Of a DNA stretch of 44,830 nt, positions 8,211-15,722 are shown in pieces (within the stretch, counting starts at the first letter, position 1; each line of letters opens with the position of its first letter). The stretch comes from Sphingobacteriia bacterium (GTDB taxonomy: Bacteria > Bacteroidota > Bacteroidia > Bacteroidales > 4484-276). The translations under genes were made by a program, and so were the position numbers. Location: NCBI GenBank assembly GCA_009930115.1, contig RZYY01000009.1:1-44830 (forward strand), given 5' to 3'. The notes under the pieces were generated by a model. That model was given only the letters and a program-made list of their open reading frames with translations, was not told the DNA's origin and made no database searches.

Positions 8211-8966
8211 TTAATTATGTTTTTTTAAGACAGTATGAGGAATATCACCATGGGCAATAATTTGTATCGGGCAGTTATATTCAGCCAGTTGTTCCTGACT
8301 GATAGTATTGGATTCATGGTAGTGCAATTCGCGATTGACACAGGCGATGGTTTTGACATAGTAAGTAATGGTTCCGACATCATGCGATACCATCATAACA
8401 GCCATTTGTTGATTCAGTTCGTTGAGTTTGTTGTAAAGATCATTTTCAAATTTGTTGTCCACAAAAGAGTTGGGTTCATCAAGAATAAGCAACCTGGGTC
8501 TGGCTACAATAGCCCTGCATAGAAAGACCCGTTGCATTTGTCCTCCTGAAAGCTCTCCGATATTTTTCTTCGCCAGGTGACCAATACCCATTTCAGCCAG
8601 AATTTCTTGAGCCTTTTCAACCTGCTCTTTGTTAAAATGATTGACCAACTTATGATGTTTTGCCAGCCCGGACAAAACTACATTGAGCACACTGATTGGA
8701 AATACCCGGTCAGTATTGCTTATTTGTGGCAGATATCCGATCAGTCGCTGATTGTTATCCGAAAAATTATTATGGTGATAGATAATTTTCCCAGACAGTG
8801 GTTTGATCAAACCTATAATAATTTTCACCAGAGTGGTTTTCCCACCTCCATTTGGTCCGATCACGCCAATAAAATCTCCATCATTGATGGTCAGATTTAC
8901 ATGATGAAGAATAATCTCATCATCATACCCGGCATTAACAGATTGCAGCTCAATAATTTTTCCCAT
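8211..8966 (-). CDS. znuC: Zinc ABC transporter ATP-binding protein
   Basis: A 251-residue ABC ATPase. Walker A is GPNGGGKTT (residues 37-45), the Q loop is GYLPQ, the signature is LSGGQMQR near residue 140, Walker B runs into LLILDEPNSFVD, and the switch histidine is in MVSHDVG. Together with the permease and ZnuA it forms the metal importer. It lies 7 bases after the stop of the yidD-znuA frame and 6 bases before znuB, so it is translationally packed in the operon. Confidence 0.94.
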   Translation of the reverse strand: MGKIIELQSVNAGYDDEIILHHVNLTINDGDFIGVIGPNGGGKTTLVKIIIGLIKPLSGKIIYHHNNFSDNNQRLIGYLPQISNTDRVFPISVLNVVLSGLAKHHKLVNHFNKEQVEKAQEILAEMGIGHLAKKNIGELSGGQMQRVFLCRAIVARPRLLILDEPNSFVDNKFENDLYNKLNELNQQMAVMMVSHDVGTITYYVKTIACVNRELHYHESNTISQEQLAEYNCPIQIIAHGDIPHTVLKKHN

Positions 8967-8973
8967 TGCTTAC

Positions 8974-9897
8974 TTACTTATTTGAAGATTGTATCAGATT
9001 GGCAATCTTGAGCAAATTCTCATCCCAATTCTCAGCCAGCGGATCAATCTGGACAACTTCTCCGTTGATCTCTTCGGCTACAATTCTGGCATTTTCTTTA
9101 TCAAATTCCTTTTGAATAAATACCACCTTTGCAGCATCCTCACGAGCAAGGTCTATCATATTTTTTAGCTGAAAGGGGGTTGGTTCTTTGCCTTCCTGCT
9201 CAATCGAAATTTGTTGTAAGCCATAATCTCTGGCAAAATATCCCAATGCAGGATGATAAATTATAAATTTTCGATTTTTCATGCCTGTAAACATCTTCTC
9301 GAGTTTCTGGTCGAGTAGATTTAACTCTTTGCTGAAATTATCATAATTCATTAGAAATGTGTCTTTGTGATCCGGGAAATACTCAGTTAGTGTTTTAGTA
9401 ATGTTGGCAGCAATTATCATCCCATTCCGCACCGATAACCAGGTGTGAGGATCAACCCCTTTGCTTTCGTATTGATACCCTTCATGATCATGGTCATCTC
9501 CGGAAATTAGTTCGATTCCAGCAGTCATTTGCACCAGATTAATGTCCGGATAATTGTTTTTGATAACTGGCAGAAAATGATTTTCAAAAGTAAGTTGCCC
9601 ATTATAAAAATAAACAGATGTTTTCTCGATATTCTGCATTTGTCGGGGCGATGGATCATAAGCATGGTGGTTAGCACCCGGAGGTATAAGCACTTCAACG
9701 TGAACCAGATCACCACCAATTTTTTCAACAAAATATTTGTTGGGTAAAATGCTTACTAAAATCTGAATTTTCTCATTTACGGGTTTTTGTTTTCGGGAGC
9801 AAGCGCTCAAAGAGAACAACATTAAACTAAGAAAAAGCAGAGTAAAGGCTGAAATTCCATGTTTTAACCGATCGCTGGTTTTTAATTTTTCTTTCAT
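8974..9897 (-). CDS. znuA: Zinc ABC transporter substrate-binding lipoprotein (shares a frame with yidD)
   Basis: Cluster A-I metal-binding protein of 307 residues from the ATG at 9897. It starts MKEKLKTSDRLKHG, followed by a hydrophobic stretch and a lipobox (FSLSAC), so it is an anchored periplasmic lipoprotein. Metal ligands expected for the family are visible: GANHHAYDPSP, a short acidic His loop DDHDHEGY followed by DPHTWLSV, HPALGYFARDY and a late aspartate region. I place the start here because the signal peptide begins here. However, no stop codon separates it from the upstream yidD sequence, so the ORF track shows one 398-residue frame. If translated from the yidD start, the signal sequence would be internal. 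Confidence 0.88.
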   Translation of the reverse strand: MKEKLKTSDRLKHGISAFTLLFLSLMLFSLSACSRKQKPVNEKIQILVSILPNKYFVEKIGGDLVHVEVLIPPGANHHAYDPSPRQMQNIEKTSVYFYNGQLTFENHFLPVIKNNYPDINLVQMTAGIELISGDDHDHEGYQYESKGVDPHTWLSVRNGMIIAANITKTLTEYFPDHKDTFLMNYDNFSKELNLLDQKLEKMFTGMKNRKFIIYHPALGYFARDYGLQQISIEQEGKEPTPFQLKNMIDLAREDAAKVVFIQKEFDKENARIVAEEINGEVVQIDPLAENWDENLLKIANLIQSSNK

Positions 9898-10170
9898 TTT
9901 ATATTTCTTTTTAAGGTCAATTTTTTTCAATAAGATAAGCGGCACGGGATCAAACCCTGATGTACCCCAGGGATGACATCTCAAAATCCGGTTCATCGCA
10001 AGTTTACCTCCGATAACAGGTCCATGCAGCTTTATGGCTGTTGTGGTGTATTCCGAACAAGTAGGGATATGCCGGCATGATGCAGGGGTCAGCGGCGAAA
10101 TCATCGTTTGATAAATCCTTACAGGGAAAATAAGAAGATTTGTTCCAAGTTTTCTTATTACTTTTTTCAT
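9898..10170 (-). CDS. yidD: Membrane protein insertion efficiency factor YidD, no stop before znuA
   Basis: The first 91 codons of the 398-residue frame are a complete YidD: ISPLTPASCRHIPTCSEYTTTAI with its conserved cysteines, then RCHPWGTSGFDPVP. YidD is a small membrane-associated protein that helps YidC insert proteins and is usually 70-90 residues. After the natural end (LILLKKIDLKKKYK) the frame runs straight into the ATG of znuA. A run of seven A (9921-9927 on the minus strand) lies just before the junction. One base fewer would give a TGA overlapping the znuA ATG, and one more would stop YidD at once. So this is either a real fusion, a slippage site, or an indel. Confidence 0.85.
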
Positions 10171-10186
10171 TTTACACTAAAGGTTA

Positions 10187-10597
10187 CTATTTGCCATCGA
10201 ATTCCACAAAGTTTCGCTCGGTCTCGTAAAGCACGATGGACAATTCGAATTTTGGATCAATTTTCTTCCTCAAAATATTCCAGATTCGGATGGCAATGTT
10301 TTCTGCACTGGGGTTCAGGTCAGCAAAATCATCAACATCAAGATAAAGATTTTTATGATCATAACGATCTTCAATATTTTCCTTTACAAGATCTTTCAAC
10401 ACCTTCATGTCCATCACATATCCTGTTTCAGGATCAACATCTCCTTTTACTTTCACGATGAGATTGTAATTATGTCCATGATAGTTCGGATTGTTGCATG
10501 AACCAAATACTTTTTCATTTTTATCATCATCCCAGTTGGGGTTATGCAAACGGTGGGTAGCATTGAAATGCGTCTGACGACAAGCTGTAACTTTCAT
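10187..10597 (-). CDS. 6-pyruvoyl tetrahydropterin synthase / QueD family protein
   Basis: A 136-residue PTPS-fold enzyme. The zinc ligands His in NATHRLH and the HGH pair are intact. The active-site Cys lies in GSCNNPNYHGHNY, and the catalytic DHKNL and C-terminal YETERN glutamate are present. It resembles the eukaryotic-type PTPS more than E. coli QueD. In bacteria this fold usually makes 6-carboxytetrahydropterin for queuosine, so that is the likely role, but pterin synthesis cannot be excluded. It is 13 bases from the Fur-family gene and 16 from yidD, inside the zinc operon. QueD paralogues are known members of some Zur regulons. Confidence 0.88.
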   Translation of the reverse strand: MKVTACRQTHFNATHRLHNPNWDDDKNEKVFGSCNNPNYHGHNYNLIVKVKGDVDPETGYVMDMKVLKDLVKENIEDRYDHKNLYLDVDDFADLNPSAENIAIRIWNILRKKIDPKFELSIVLYETERNFVEFDGK

Positions 10598-10610
10598 AAT
10601 TGTTTGTTTA

Positions 10611-11096
10611 TTAATGATTTAATAATTGATTACCCGACAATTTTGCTTTTTTACTGCATGCATTGCAAAGACCAAAAATCACATAATTGGTTTCGAGTTT
10701 CACAAAACCCTCAGGCAGTTCAACAGGTATAACCGGATAATTGTGCAAACACTTAACCACATTGCATCTCACACATTTAAAATGAATGTGCTCGATTTCA
10801 TTTTCACCTGTACCATTATTACGTTCCGGCAGCACATATTTTGATTCGTGATTATCCACAAAAATCTGATGCACAATTCCCTTTTCAACAAAGGCTTTAA
10901 GGTTTCGGTATAAAGTCACCCTGTCACATTCGGTATTTAATTGAAAGCTAAGCTCAGCAGGCGATAATGCCACCTCACTTTTAAGCATCAGATTGAGCAA
11001 TTCAAGTCTGATGCGGGTAATGCTCAGGTTGTGCTCTTTTAGCAGTTTGGCCGGCAATATATCTGATTTTTGCAACACGGTTGCAAAAATACACAT
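10611..11096 (-). CDS. Fur-family metalloregulator, probable Zur
   Basis: Winged-helix repressor of about 160 residues. The DNA-binding part has SITRIRLELLNLML and DRVTLYRNLKAFVEKGIVH; the metal-binding part has HIHFKCVRCNVVKCL and a second pair in FGLCNACSKK, together the structural zinc Cys4 site. As first gene of an operon carrying znuABC it is most likely Zur. The start is uncertain. I give the ATG at 11096, but a promoter box (11084-11091) and palindrome cover codons 2-9, so translation may instead begin at the in-frame GTG 11078 or TTG 11057. The 218-residue frame in the ORF track runs into addB and is too long. Confidence 0.87.
   Translation of the reverse strand: MCIFATVLQKSDILPAKLLKEHNLSITRIRLELLNLMLKSEVALSPAELSFQLNTECDRVTLYRNLKAFVEKGIVHQIFVDNHESKYVLPERNNGTGENEIEHIHFKCVRCNVVKCLHNYPVIPVELPEGFVKLETNYVIFGLCNACSKKAKLSGNQLLNH
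11066..11090. promoter_or_regulatory. Perfect 25-bp palindrome, probable Zur/Fur operator
   Basis: ATTTTTGCAAC-ACG-GTTGCAAAAAT: two 11-base perfect arms around a 3-base centre. It overlaps the minus-strand -7 box TATTTTTG, an ideal position for repression. The size and AT-flanked GC core fit Fur-family operators. I saw no second copy in the window. Confidence 0.75.
11084..11091 (-). promoter_or_regulatory. -7 box TATTTTTG of the zinc operon
   Basis: Read on the minus strand as TATTTTTGCAAC, an exact TAnnTTTG match inside the palindrome. A TTTG sits 16 bases upstream, a little closer than the usual 19-21. Transcription would start near 11078. Confidence 0.6.
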
Positions 11097-11184
11097 TATT
11101 TTGATAACAAAAAATATCTGAAAAAAATTTTTGATGTTTTCAGCAGAATCAGCTTTTTTAACAAAATGAAGAATCAGGCAGATT

Positions 11185-14058
11185 TTATCTTGCACAAATG
11201 CCTTTAAATGAGCATCGCCTGCAAAGCTCGGTATTGGTCGTCTGGATAAAAGGTGTCTGCCGGTCAAATATTTCGGTTAAAATTTTCTTTAAAAAATCTT
11301 CAAAATCTTCTAATAACTGATGATCCGTCAAGACTCCTCCGTTCTCATTTTCTGATGATTTTAAGGTAAAATTCATCAATCCTTCACCTGGTCTTCGCAG
11401 ACTAAAAATTCCACTTGTAAAATTCAAGCGGTTTTCAGGGTGGTTTTTCTGATACAACCATGCATAAATCATTACCTGGAAAGCTTTACCGTTCTTATCA
11501 GATCCAATGAAATTATCCCACGAGCTAAACTTAAGTTCAGCAGGCTTTACATCACCTGTTTTGTAATCGATAATGCGAATTACTCCATCCAATTGATCTA
11601 CACGGTCGATAAATCCCTTGATTTTGATTTCGGTTTTTTCGTTGTTCAGAAGTGTTACAAATGATTCGTAACGTTTTTCAAGGTTCAGCAAAGTAACAAA
11701 TTTGTTTTCAGCTGAGCGTTTACGAATCTGGTCTTTCTCTACAGAAAGAAATGATCGTACAAAATTTGTAATGACCTCAGTTTTTAACTTATTCCACCCA
11801 AATGAAATATCACCATCGGGATATTTTTCATTAATAGCTGCAATGATTGCCTGGCTGGCATTGAGCTGCATTTTTGCAAGGTGTTCATCCCGAAGAATCT
11901 GATTCAAATAAGGGTTGTACAAAATTTCCAGTGCTTTATGAACAATATTACCGATAGTGACGTATTCCATAGTTTCCTCCACCTCATCAGCTTCAGCAAT
12001 CCCGGCAATTTCCTGAAAATAAAAACTAAGCGGACAAGATCGGTAGTTGTTGATGGATGAGGGGGAAAAACCTGACTTCCCTTTATCCATCAATTTTTTG
12101 TACACATCTTCCGTTTTTGGAACCACTATAGATTCTGGCAGACAAATATGCTGAACTGGCAAGCTGGCTATGGTTTGCCGTATTTGATGCAATGGCTGAT
12201 ACCGGGGTAATTCAATCAATAGCTGCTGAATAAAACGGCTTGGCTCTCCTCCGCCCAGTTCATCCGGTTCGGTATTATATACCAGATGCACTTCACGTGC
12301 ATTCTGCAACAAATGATAAAAATGATAAGCAAACACGGCGTTTTTTTCCTGATAAACAGGAATTCCAAAATCCTGCTTAATGTCAGGCGGAATAAATGAA
12401 TGAGCGGTATGACCTGAAGGCAAAATCCCTTCGTTTGCCGACAAAAGGATCACCCGATCAAAATCGAGTGTCCTGGTTTCGAGCAATCCCATAATTTGTA
12501 GTCCAGCCAAAGGTTCTCCCTCAAATGGAATTCGGGTATTTTGTGCCAGATGATCCAAAAGCTTTCTAAGTGTTTTTATGTGCTCTATGGATGAATATTT
12601 TTCCAGAAACCCTTTCAGTCGTAAAATGATTTTGGAAAAATAAAACAGAAATTCAAGCTCTGTTTTGTTAGCATCATTACCCCCAAAATTTTCATCAGAA
12701 AACATCCTCCGGAAATGTTGAATTAAAAAGATCATGTTTTCCAGTACCTGATTTGGTTTGGGATTAACTGAATAAAAAATTTTGTCCCAAACAACTTTTT
12801 GGGTTTCCGAAAAATCAGTTATCAATTTTTTTAGTTGTTCTGGCTGATAAAACACGATATTTCCCTTCCTGATCTTTCCCAAAAGCTCCCTGATTTCAGC
12901 AGAACGCTGCATGTAAGGATGCTGGAGCAATTTCACTATATCAGTGTAATAAAACCCACCAGATTGCTTGCTTGTCACCGCCAAAAATCTTTCAACATTC
13001 TCGTAAAGTCTCAAAATTTGGCTGAAAAACTGGAAAGCAGAGGTATATTTCAGAGGTAAACCCATGGTAACATTAAATGTCGGAAGGTTGCTATCCAATG
13101 AGTCGAGTACCTGAAATAGCAATTTTTCATCAGCAAGTACCAGTGCAGTTTTGCTAAGCAATTCCCGGGCTGTGGAGTTCTTTGCCCATTTTTGAATAAT
13201 GCTTGCAGCATATCGTGCTTGACCCAGATTCTTTGGTGTTCCGCAAACAATGATCTCTTTGATGATTTCCTTAAATCCAGAATTGACCCTGACAGAAGTA
13301 TTCTGTCCAAATTTTTCGATTTGCCTGCGAAGAAATATTCCAGCTTCCTGATTAAAATCGGATAGATAATAATCATCAGCATCCCAGATCATTTCAGCTT
13401 TGCCCCCGGTTACCATTGCAGTAGCTATGATCTGTTCACTTTTTGTTAAAGCATTGAATCCTGCAAAATATACTTTTTCCCATCTGAGGTTTTTGACAAT
13501 TACTTCGGCTTTTTCTGCAATATTCCTGAATATCAATCCTTTATAGACAGATTTTTTCACTTCAGCCTGTGCACGCAACAATTTGTAGTAATCATACAGG
13601 GATCGGTAAAATCGCAAATAATTTTTTACTCCCCGGGTAAGCTGTTTCTGTCCCGGATTCCATTTTTCAATAGCTTTTGCTTCCGACAGATAACCAAAAA
13701 GCGATTTTGCATCTGCCATGCTCATATCAATCTCGTCAATGTCGTTTAAAATGATCTGTCCCCATTGAATAAATTCATCAAATGGTTGTGCCTTTTCACC
13801 TTCGATATGTTTATGAATTTCGTAAAAATCGAACAGCAGTGAAATCGGATCAGCCAGTTTATACCCGGAAATCTGAATACAAAAATCCTCAATGGAAAAA
13901 ATGTCAGGTGACCAGGTTGTTTTCTCGGTTTTCAGGGGAATTAATTTTCTTAAAAACAAACCTGCACGTTTGTTAGGGAGAACAATACAGATTTCAGTGA
14001 GCTGGTTTGCATGCTTTTCACAGATTTGTGCAGCAACTTTATCAAGAAAGGATTGCAT
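11185..14058 (-). CDS. PD-(D/E)XK nuclease, AddB/RexB-like
   Basis: A 957-residue protein. The N-terminal ICIVLPNKRAGLFLRKL and later VILLSANEGILP are the degenerate helicase-like parts of AddB. The C-terminal RecB-family nuclease has GFIDRVDQLDGVIRIIDYKTGD with the catalytic D-x-K. Iron-sulfur cysteines typical of AddB are present: one in YRSCPLSFYF and three in CRRCSFKGIC. It would process double-strand breaks together with an AddA helicase-nuclease for RecA loading. No addA is present in the window. A -7 box lies 23 bases before the ATG. Confidence 0.85.
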   Translation of the reverse strand: MQSFLDKVAAQICEKHANQLTEICIVLPNKRAGLFLRKLIPLKTEKTTWSPDIFSIEDFCIQISGYKLADPISLLFDFYEIHKHIEGEKAQPFDEFIQWGQIILNDIDEIDMSMADAKSLFGYLSEAKAIEKWNPGQKQLTRGVKNYLRFYRSLYDYYKLLRAQAEVKKSVYKGLIFRNIAEKAEVIVKNLRWEKVYFAGFNALTKSEQIIATAMVTGGKAEMIWDADDYYLSDFNQEAGIFLRRQIEKFGQNTSVRVNSGFKEIIKEIIVCGTPKNLGQARYAASIIQKWAKNSTARELLSKTALVLADEKLLFQVLDSLDSNLPTFNVTMGLPLKYTSAFQFFSQILRLYENVERFLAVTSKQSGGFYYTDIVKLLQHPYMQRSAEIRELLGKIRKGNIVFYQPEQLKKLITDFSETQKVVWDKIFYSVNPKPNQVLENMIFLIQHFRRMFSDENFGGNDANKTELEFLFYFSKIILRLKGFLEKYSSIEHIKTLRKLLDHLAQNTRIPFEGEPLAGLQIMGLLETRTLDFDRVILLSANEGILPSGHTAHSFIPPDIKQDFGIPVYQEKNAVFAYHFYHLLQNAREVHLVYNTEPDELGGGEPSRFIQQLLIELPRYQPLHQIRQTIASLPVQHICLPESIVVPKTEDVYKKLMDKGKSGFSPSSINNYRSCPLSFYFQEIAGIAEADEVEETMEYVTIGNIVHKALEILYNPYLNQILRDEHLAKMQLNASQAIIAAINEKYPDGDISFGWNKLKTEVITNFVRSFLSVEKDQIRKRSAENKFVTLLNLEKRYESFVTLLNNEKTEIKIKGFIDRVDQLDGVIRIIDYKTGDVKPAELKFSSWDNFIGSDKNGKAFQVMIYAWLYQKNHPENRLNFTSGIFSLRRPGEGLMNFTLKSSENENGGVLTDHQLLEDFEDFLKKILTEIFDRQTPFIQTTNTELCRRCSFKGICAR

Positions 14059-14080
14059 AAAAAAAGAATTAACAAAGGAT

Positions 14081-14088
14081 CAAAAATA
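14081..14088 (-). promoter_or_regulatory. -7 box TATTTTTG for the addB-like gene
   Basis: CAAAAATA on the plus strand reads TATTTTTG on the minus strand, 23 bases before the start codon at 14058. Confidence 0.5.
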
Positions 14089-14127
14089 GCATTTTTTTGA
14101 TCGTCCTTCTTTGCAAAAAGCCAACAG

Positions 14128-15126
14128 CTAAGGCATTTCCTGAGCAACAACAAAAACTGTAATAAGCTGTCCCTTGCGAATCAGCGATATTGCAAGCGTC
14201 TTCCCAATACAATCCTCGGTAAGTTGCTTATGCAAATCGTCTATTGAACCGACAGTATTTTTGTCAATCCTCACCAGAATATCGCCCTTGATGAGCTGCG
14301 ATGTGATCGCAGATTTAGGTTCAATTTCTGCCACATACACCCCTGAGTTTCCTGTCAGTTGCAAACGCTCTCGCAGACCCGAAGGGATTTTTACTGTTTG
14401 TCCGGTAATACCAAGATAAGCCCTTTTTATTTTCCCTTTTTTGAGCAGTACCCCGCTGATGTAACCCGCAAGATTGGAAGAAACTGCGAAGCAAATCCCC
14501 TGAGCGTGTTTGATGATTGCAGTATTTACACCAATAACTTTGCCCTGAGAGTCGAGCAATGGACCTCCGGAGCTCCCCGGGTTTATTGCTGCATCAGTCT
14601 GAATTACATCGTCAATCAGTCTGCCCGAAAGAGTCCGCAGTGTACGTCCAAGTGCACTAACCACACCAGTGGTTACAGTGTGTTGAAAACCAAACGGATT
14701 ACCAATAGCTATGGCAATTTGTCCGGCTTGCAGGTGATCGGAATTAGCAAATTCGAGAGGGATCAGATTTTTAAGATCACATTTTATGAGGGCAAGATCT
14801 GTGGCAGGATCGCTGCCAATTAAAATTGCCGGCACTTCTGTACTGTCCGGAAATGTAATTAAAATCTTTCCTGACTGGCTGATAACATGATGGTTGGTGA
14901 GAATAATTCCGTTAGTTGAAATTACAAACCCCGAGCCCGTATTGAATGGCTCCTGCTGATTTTCCGAATAGTTCACTGATGGTCGGTTCTTTATTACCCT
15001 GATATTCACCACTGAACGAGCAACATTTTTAACTACCTGTACAATAGTTTTTGAATAATCATCTAGAATTTCATTATCCGGATTGAAATCACCATCATGC
15101 AAAAGAGATTTTTTTTTAGTAGTCAT
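14128..15126 (-). CDS. HtrA-type trypsin-like serine protease with PDZ domain, no signal peptide
   Basis: A 332-residue S1C protease from the preferred ATG at 15126 (the track start 30 bases upstream adds ten unlikely residues). Counted from that ATG, the triad is His80 (TNHHV), Asp110 (PATDLALI) and Ser186 (NPGSSGGPL), all intact. The last 90 residues are a PDZ domain (RAYLGITGQ, VAEIEPKSAI, KGDILVRIDKNTVGSIDDL). The N-terminus MTTKKKSLLHDGDFNPDN is hydrophilic, with no signal peptide or membrane anchor, so the protein looks cytoplasmic, unlike DegP/DegS. Similar leaderless HtrA-like proteins exist in other phyla. The substrates are unknown. Confidence 0.88.
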   Translation of the reverse strand: MTTKKKSLLHDGDFNPDNEILDDYSKTIVQVVKNVARSVVNIRVIKNRPSVNYSENQQEPFNTGSGFVISTNGIILTNHHVISQSGKILITFPDSTEVPAILIGSDPATDLALIKCDLKNLIPLEFANSDHLQAGQIAIAIGNPFGFQHTVTTGVVSALGRTLRTLSGRLIDDVIQTDAAINPGSSGGPLLDSQGKVIGVNTAIIKHAQGICFAVSSNLAGYISGVLLKKGKIKRAYLGITGQTVKIPSGLRERLQLTGNSGVYVAEIEPKSAITSQLIKGDILVRIDKNTVGSIDDLHKQLTEDCIGKTLAISLIRKGQLITVFVVAQEMP

Positions 15127-15248
15127 AAGCAGATTTTTGAGGATTGATACCAACACCAGGCCAAATTCAGGCAGGTGACAAACTGACGTTAACTATTCTT
15201 TTTTTCATTGTTGTCGTTTAAACAATTTTTTTATCAAAATAAATTAAT

Positions 15249-15256
15249 TACTTTTG
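15249..15256 (+). promoter_or_regulatory. -7 box TACTTTTG for the RRM gene
   Basis: Context TTACTTTTGCCATTG, an exact TAnnTTTG. Transcription would begin near 15262, giving a leader of about 93 bases before the ATG. TTGAAAG at 15260-15266 can pair with CTTTCAA at 15314-15320 in that leader. Confidence 0.6.
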
Positions 15257-15354
15257 CCATTGAAAGTTAGAATAAATGGTCATAGTAATACGCTTACTTC
15301 TCCATAGTTATAGCTTTCAAATCAATCAATTTTTAATTCATTATCTTTTTCATT

Positions 15355-15630
15355 ATGAACATTTTTGTTGCAAACCTGAGTTTCAGATTTAAGGACGATC
15401 AACTCAGGAAAATTTTCGAACCTTATGGTGAGATCGAATCCGTCCGCATTATTACCGATCGCAATTCAGGACGCTCTAAAGGCTATGGATTTGTAGTCAT
15501 GCCCAGTGAAGAAGAAGCTGACAAAGCTATTAAAGAACTTAATGGTTTAGAGGTTGACGGCAGAGCTCTTGTTGTAAAAGTTTCAGAGGAAAAGCAAGAG
15601 CCAAAACGATTTACAGGACGCAGGCCTTAG
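15355..15630 (+). CDS. RRM RNA-binding protein
   Basis: A 91-residue single RNA recognition motif. RNP2 is IFVANLSF at residues 3-9 and RNP1 is KGYGFVVM near residue 42, each with aromatic residues for RNA stacking, followed by a short basic tail (KRFTGRRP). Members of this family are abundant small RNA-binding regulators in Bacteroidota, which usually lack Hfq, and several respond to cold or nutrients. It is monocistronic, with a long leader and a terminator just after. Confidence 0.93.
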   Translation: MNIFVANLSFRFKDDQLRKIFEPYGEIESVRIITDRNSGRSKGYGFVVMPSEEEADKAIKELNGLEVDGRALVVKVSEEKQEPKRFTGRRP

Positions 15631-15655
15631 AAATCAGCTAATCATAAGAGAAACT

Positions 15656-15687
15656 AAAAAGGCAGATCGCAATGACCTGCCTTTTTT
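15656..15687. terminator. Bidirectional terminator between the RRM and GWxTD genes
   Basis: AAAAAGGCAG / CTGCCTTTTTT with an 11-base loop. A tracts on one side and T tracts on the other let it end both converging transcripts. Confidence 0.8.
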
Positions 15688-15722
15688 GATTTTTACATGT
15701 GCATTTTCTTTGGTGCTGTCTG

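Noticed and set aside
11097-11267. N-terminal extension of the Fur-family ORF
   Set aside because: It overlaps the end of the addB-like gene, is not Fur-like, and lies upstream of the promoter box and operator.
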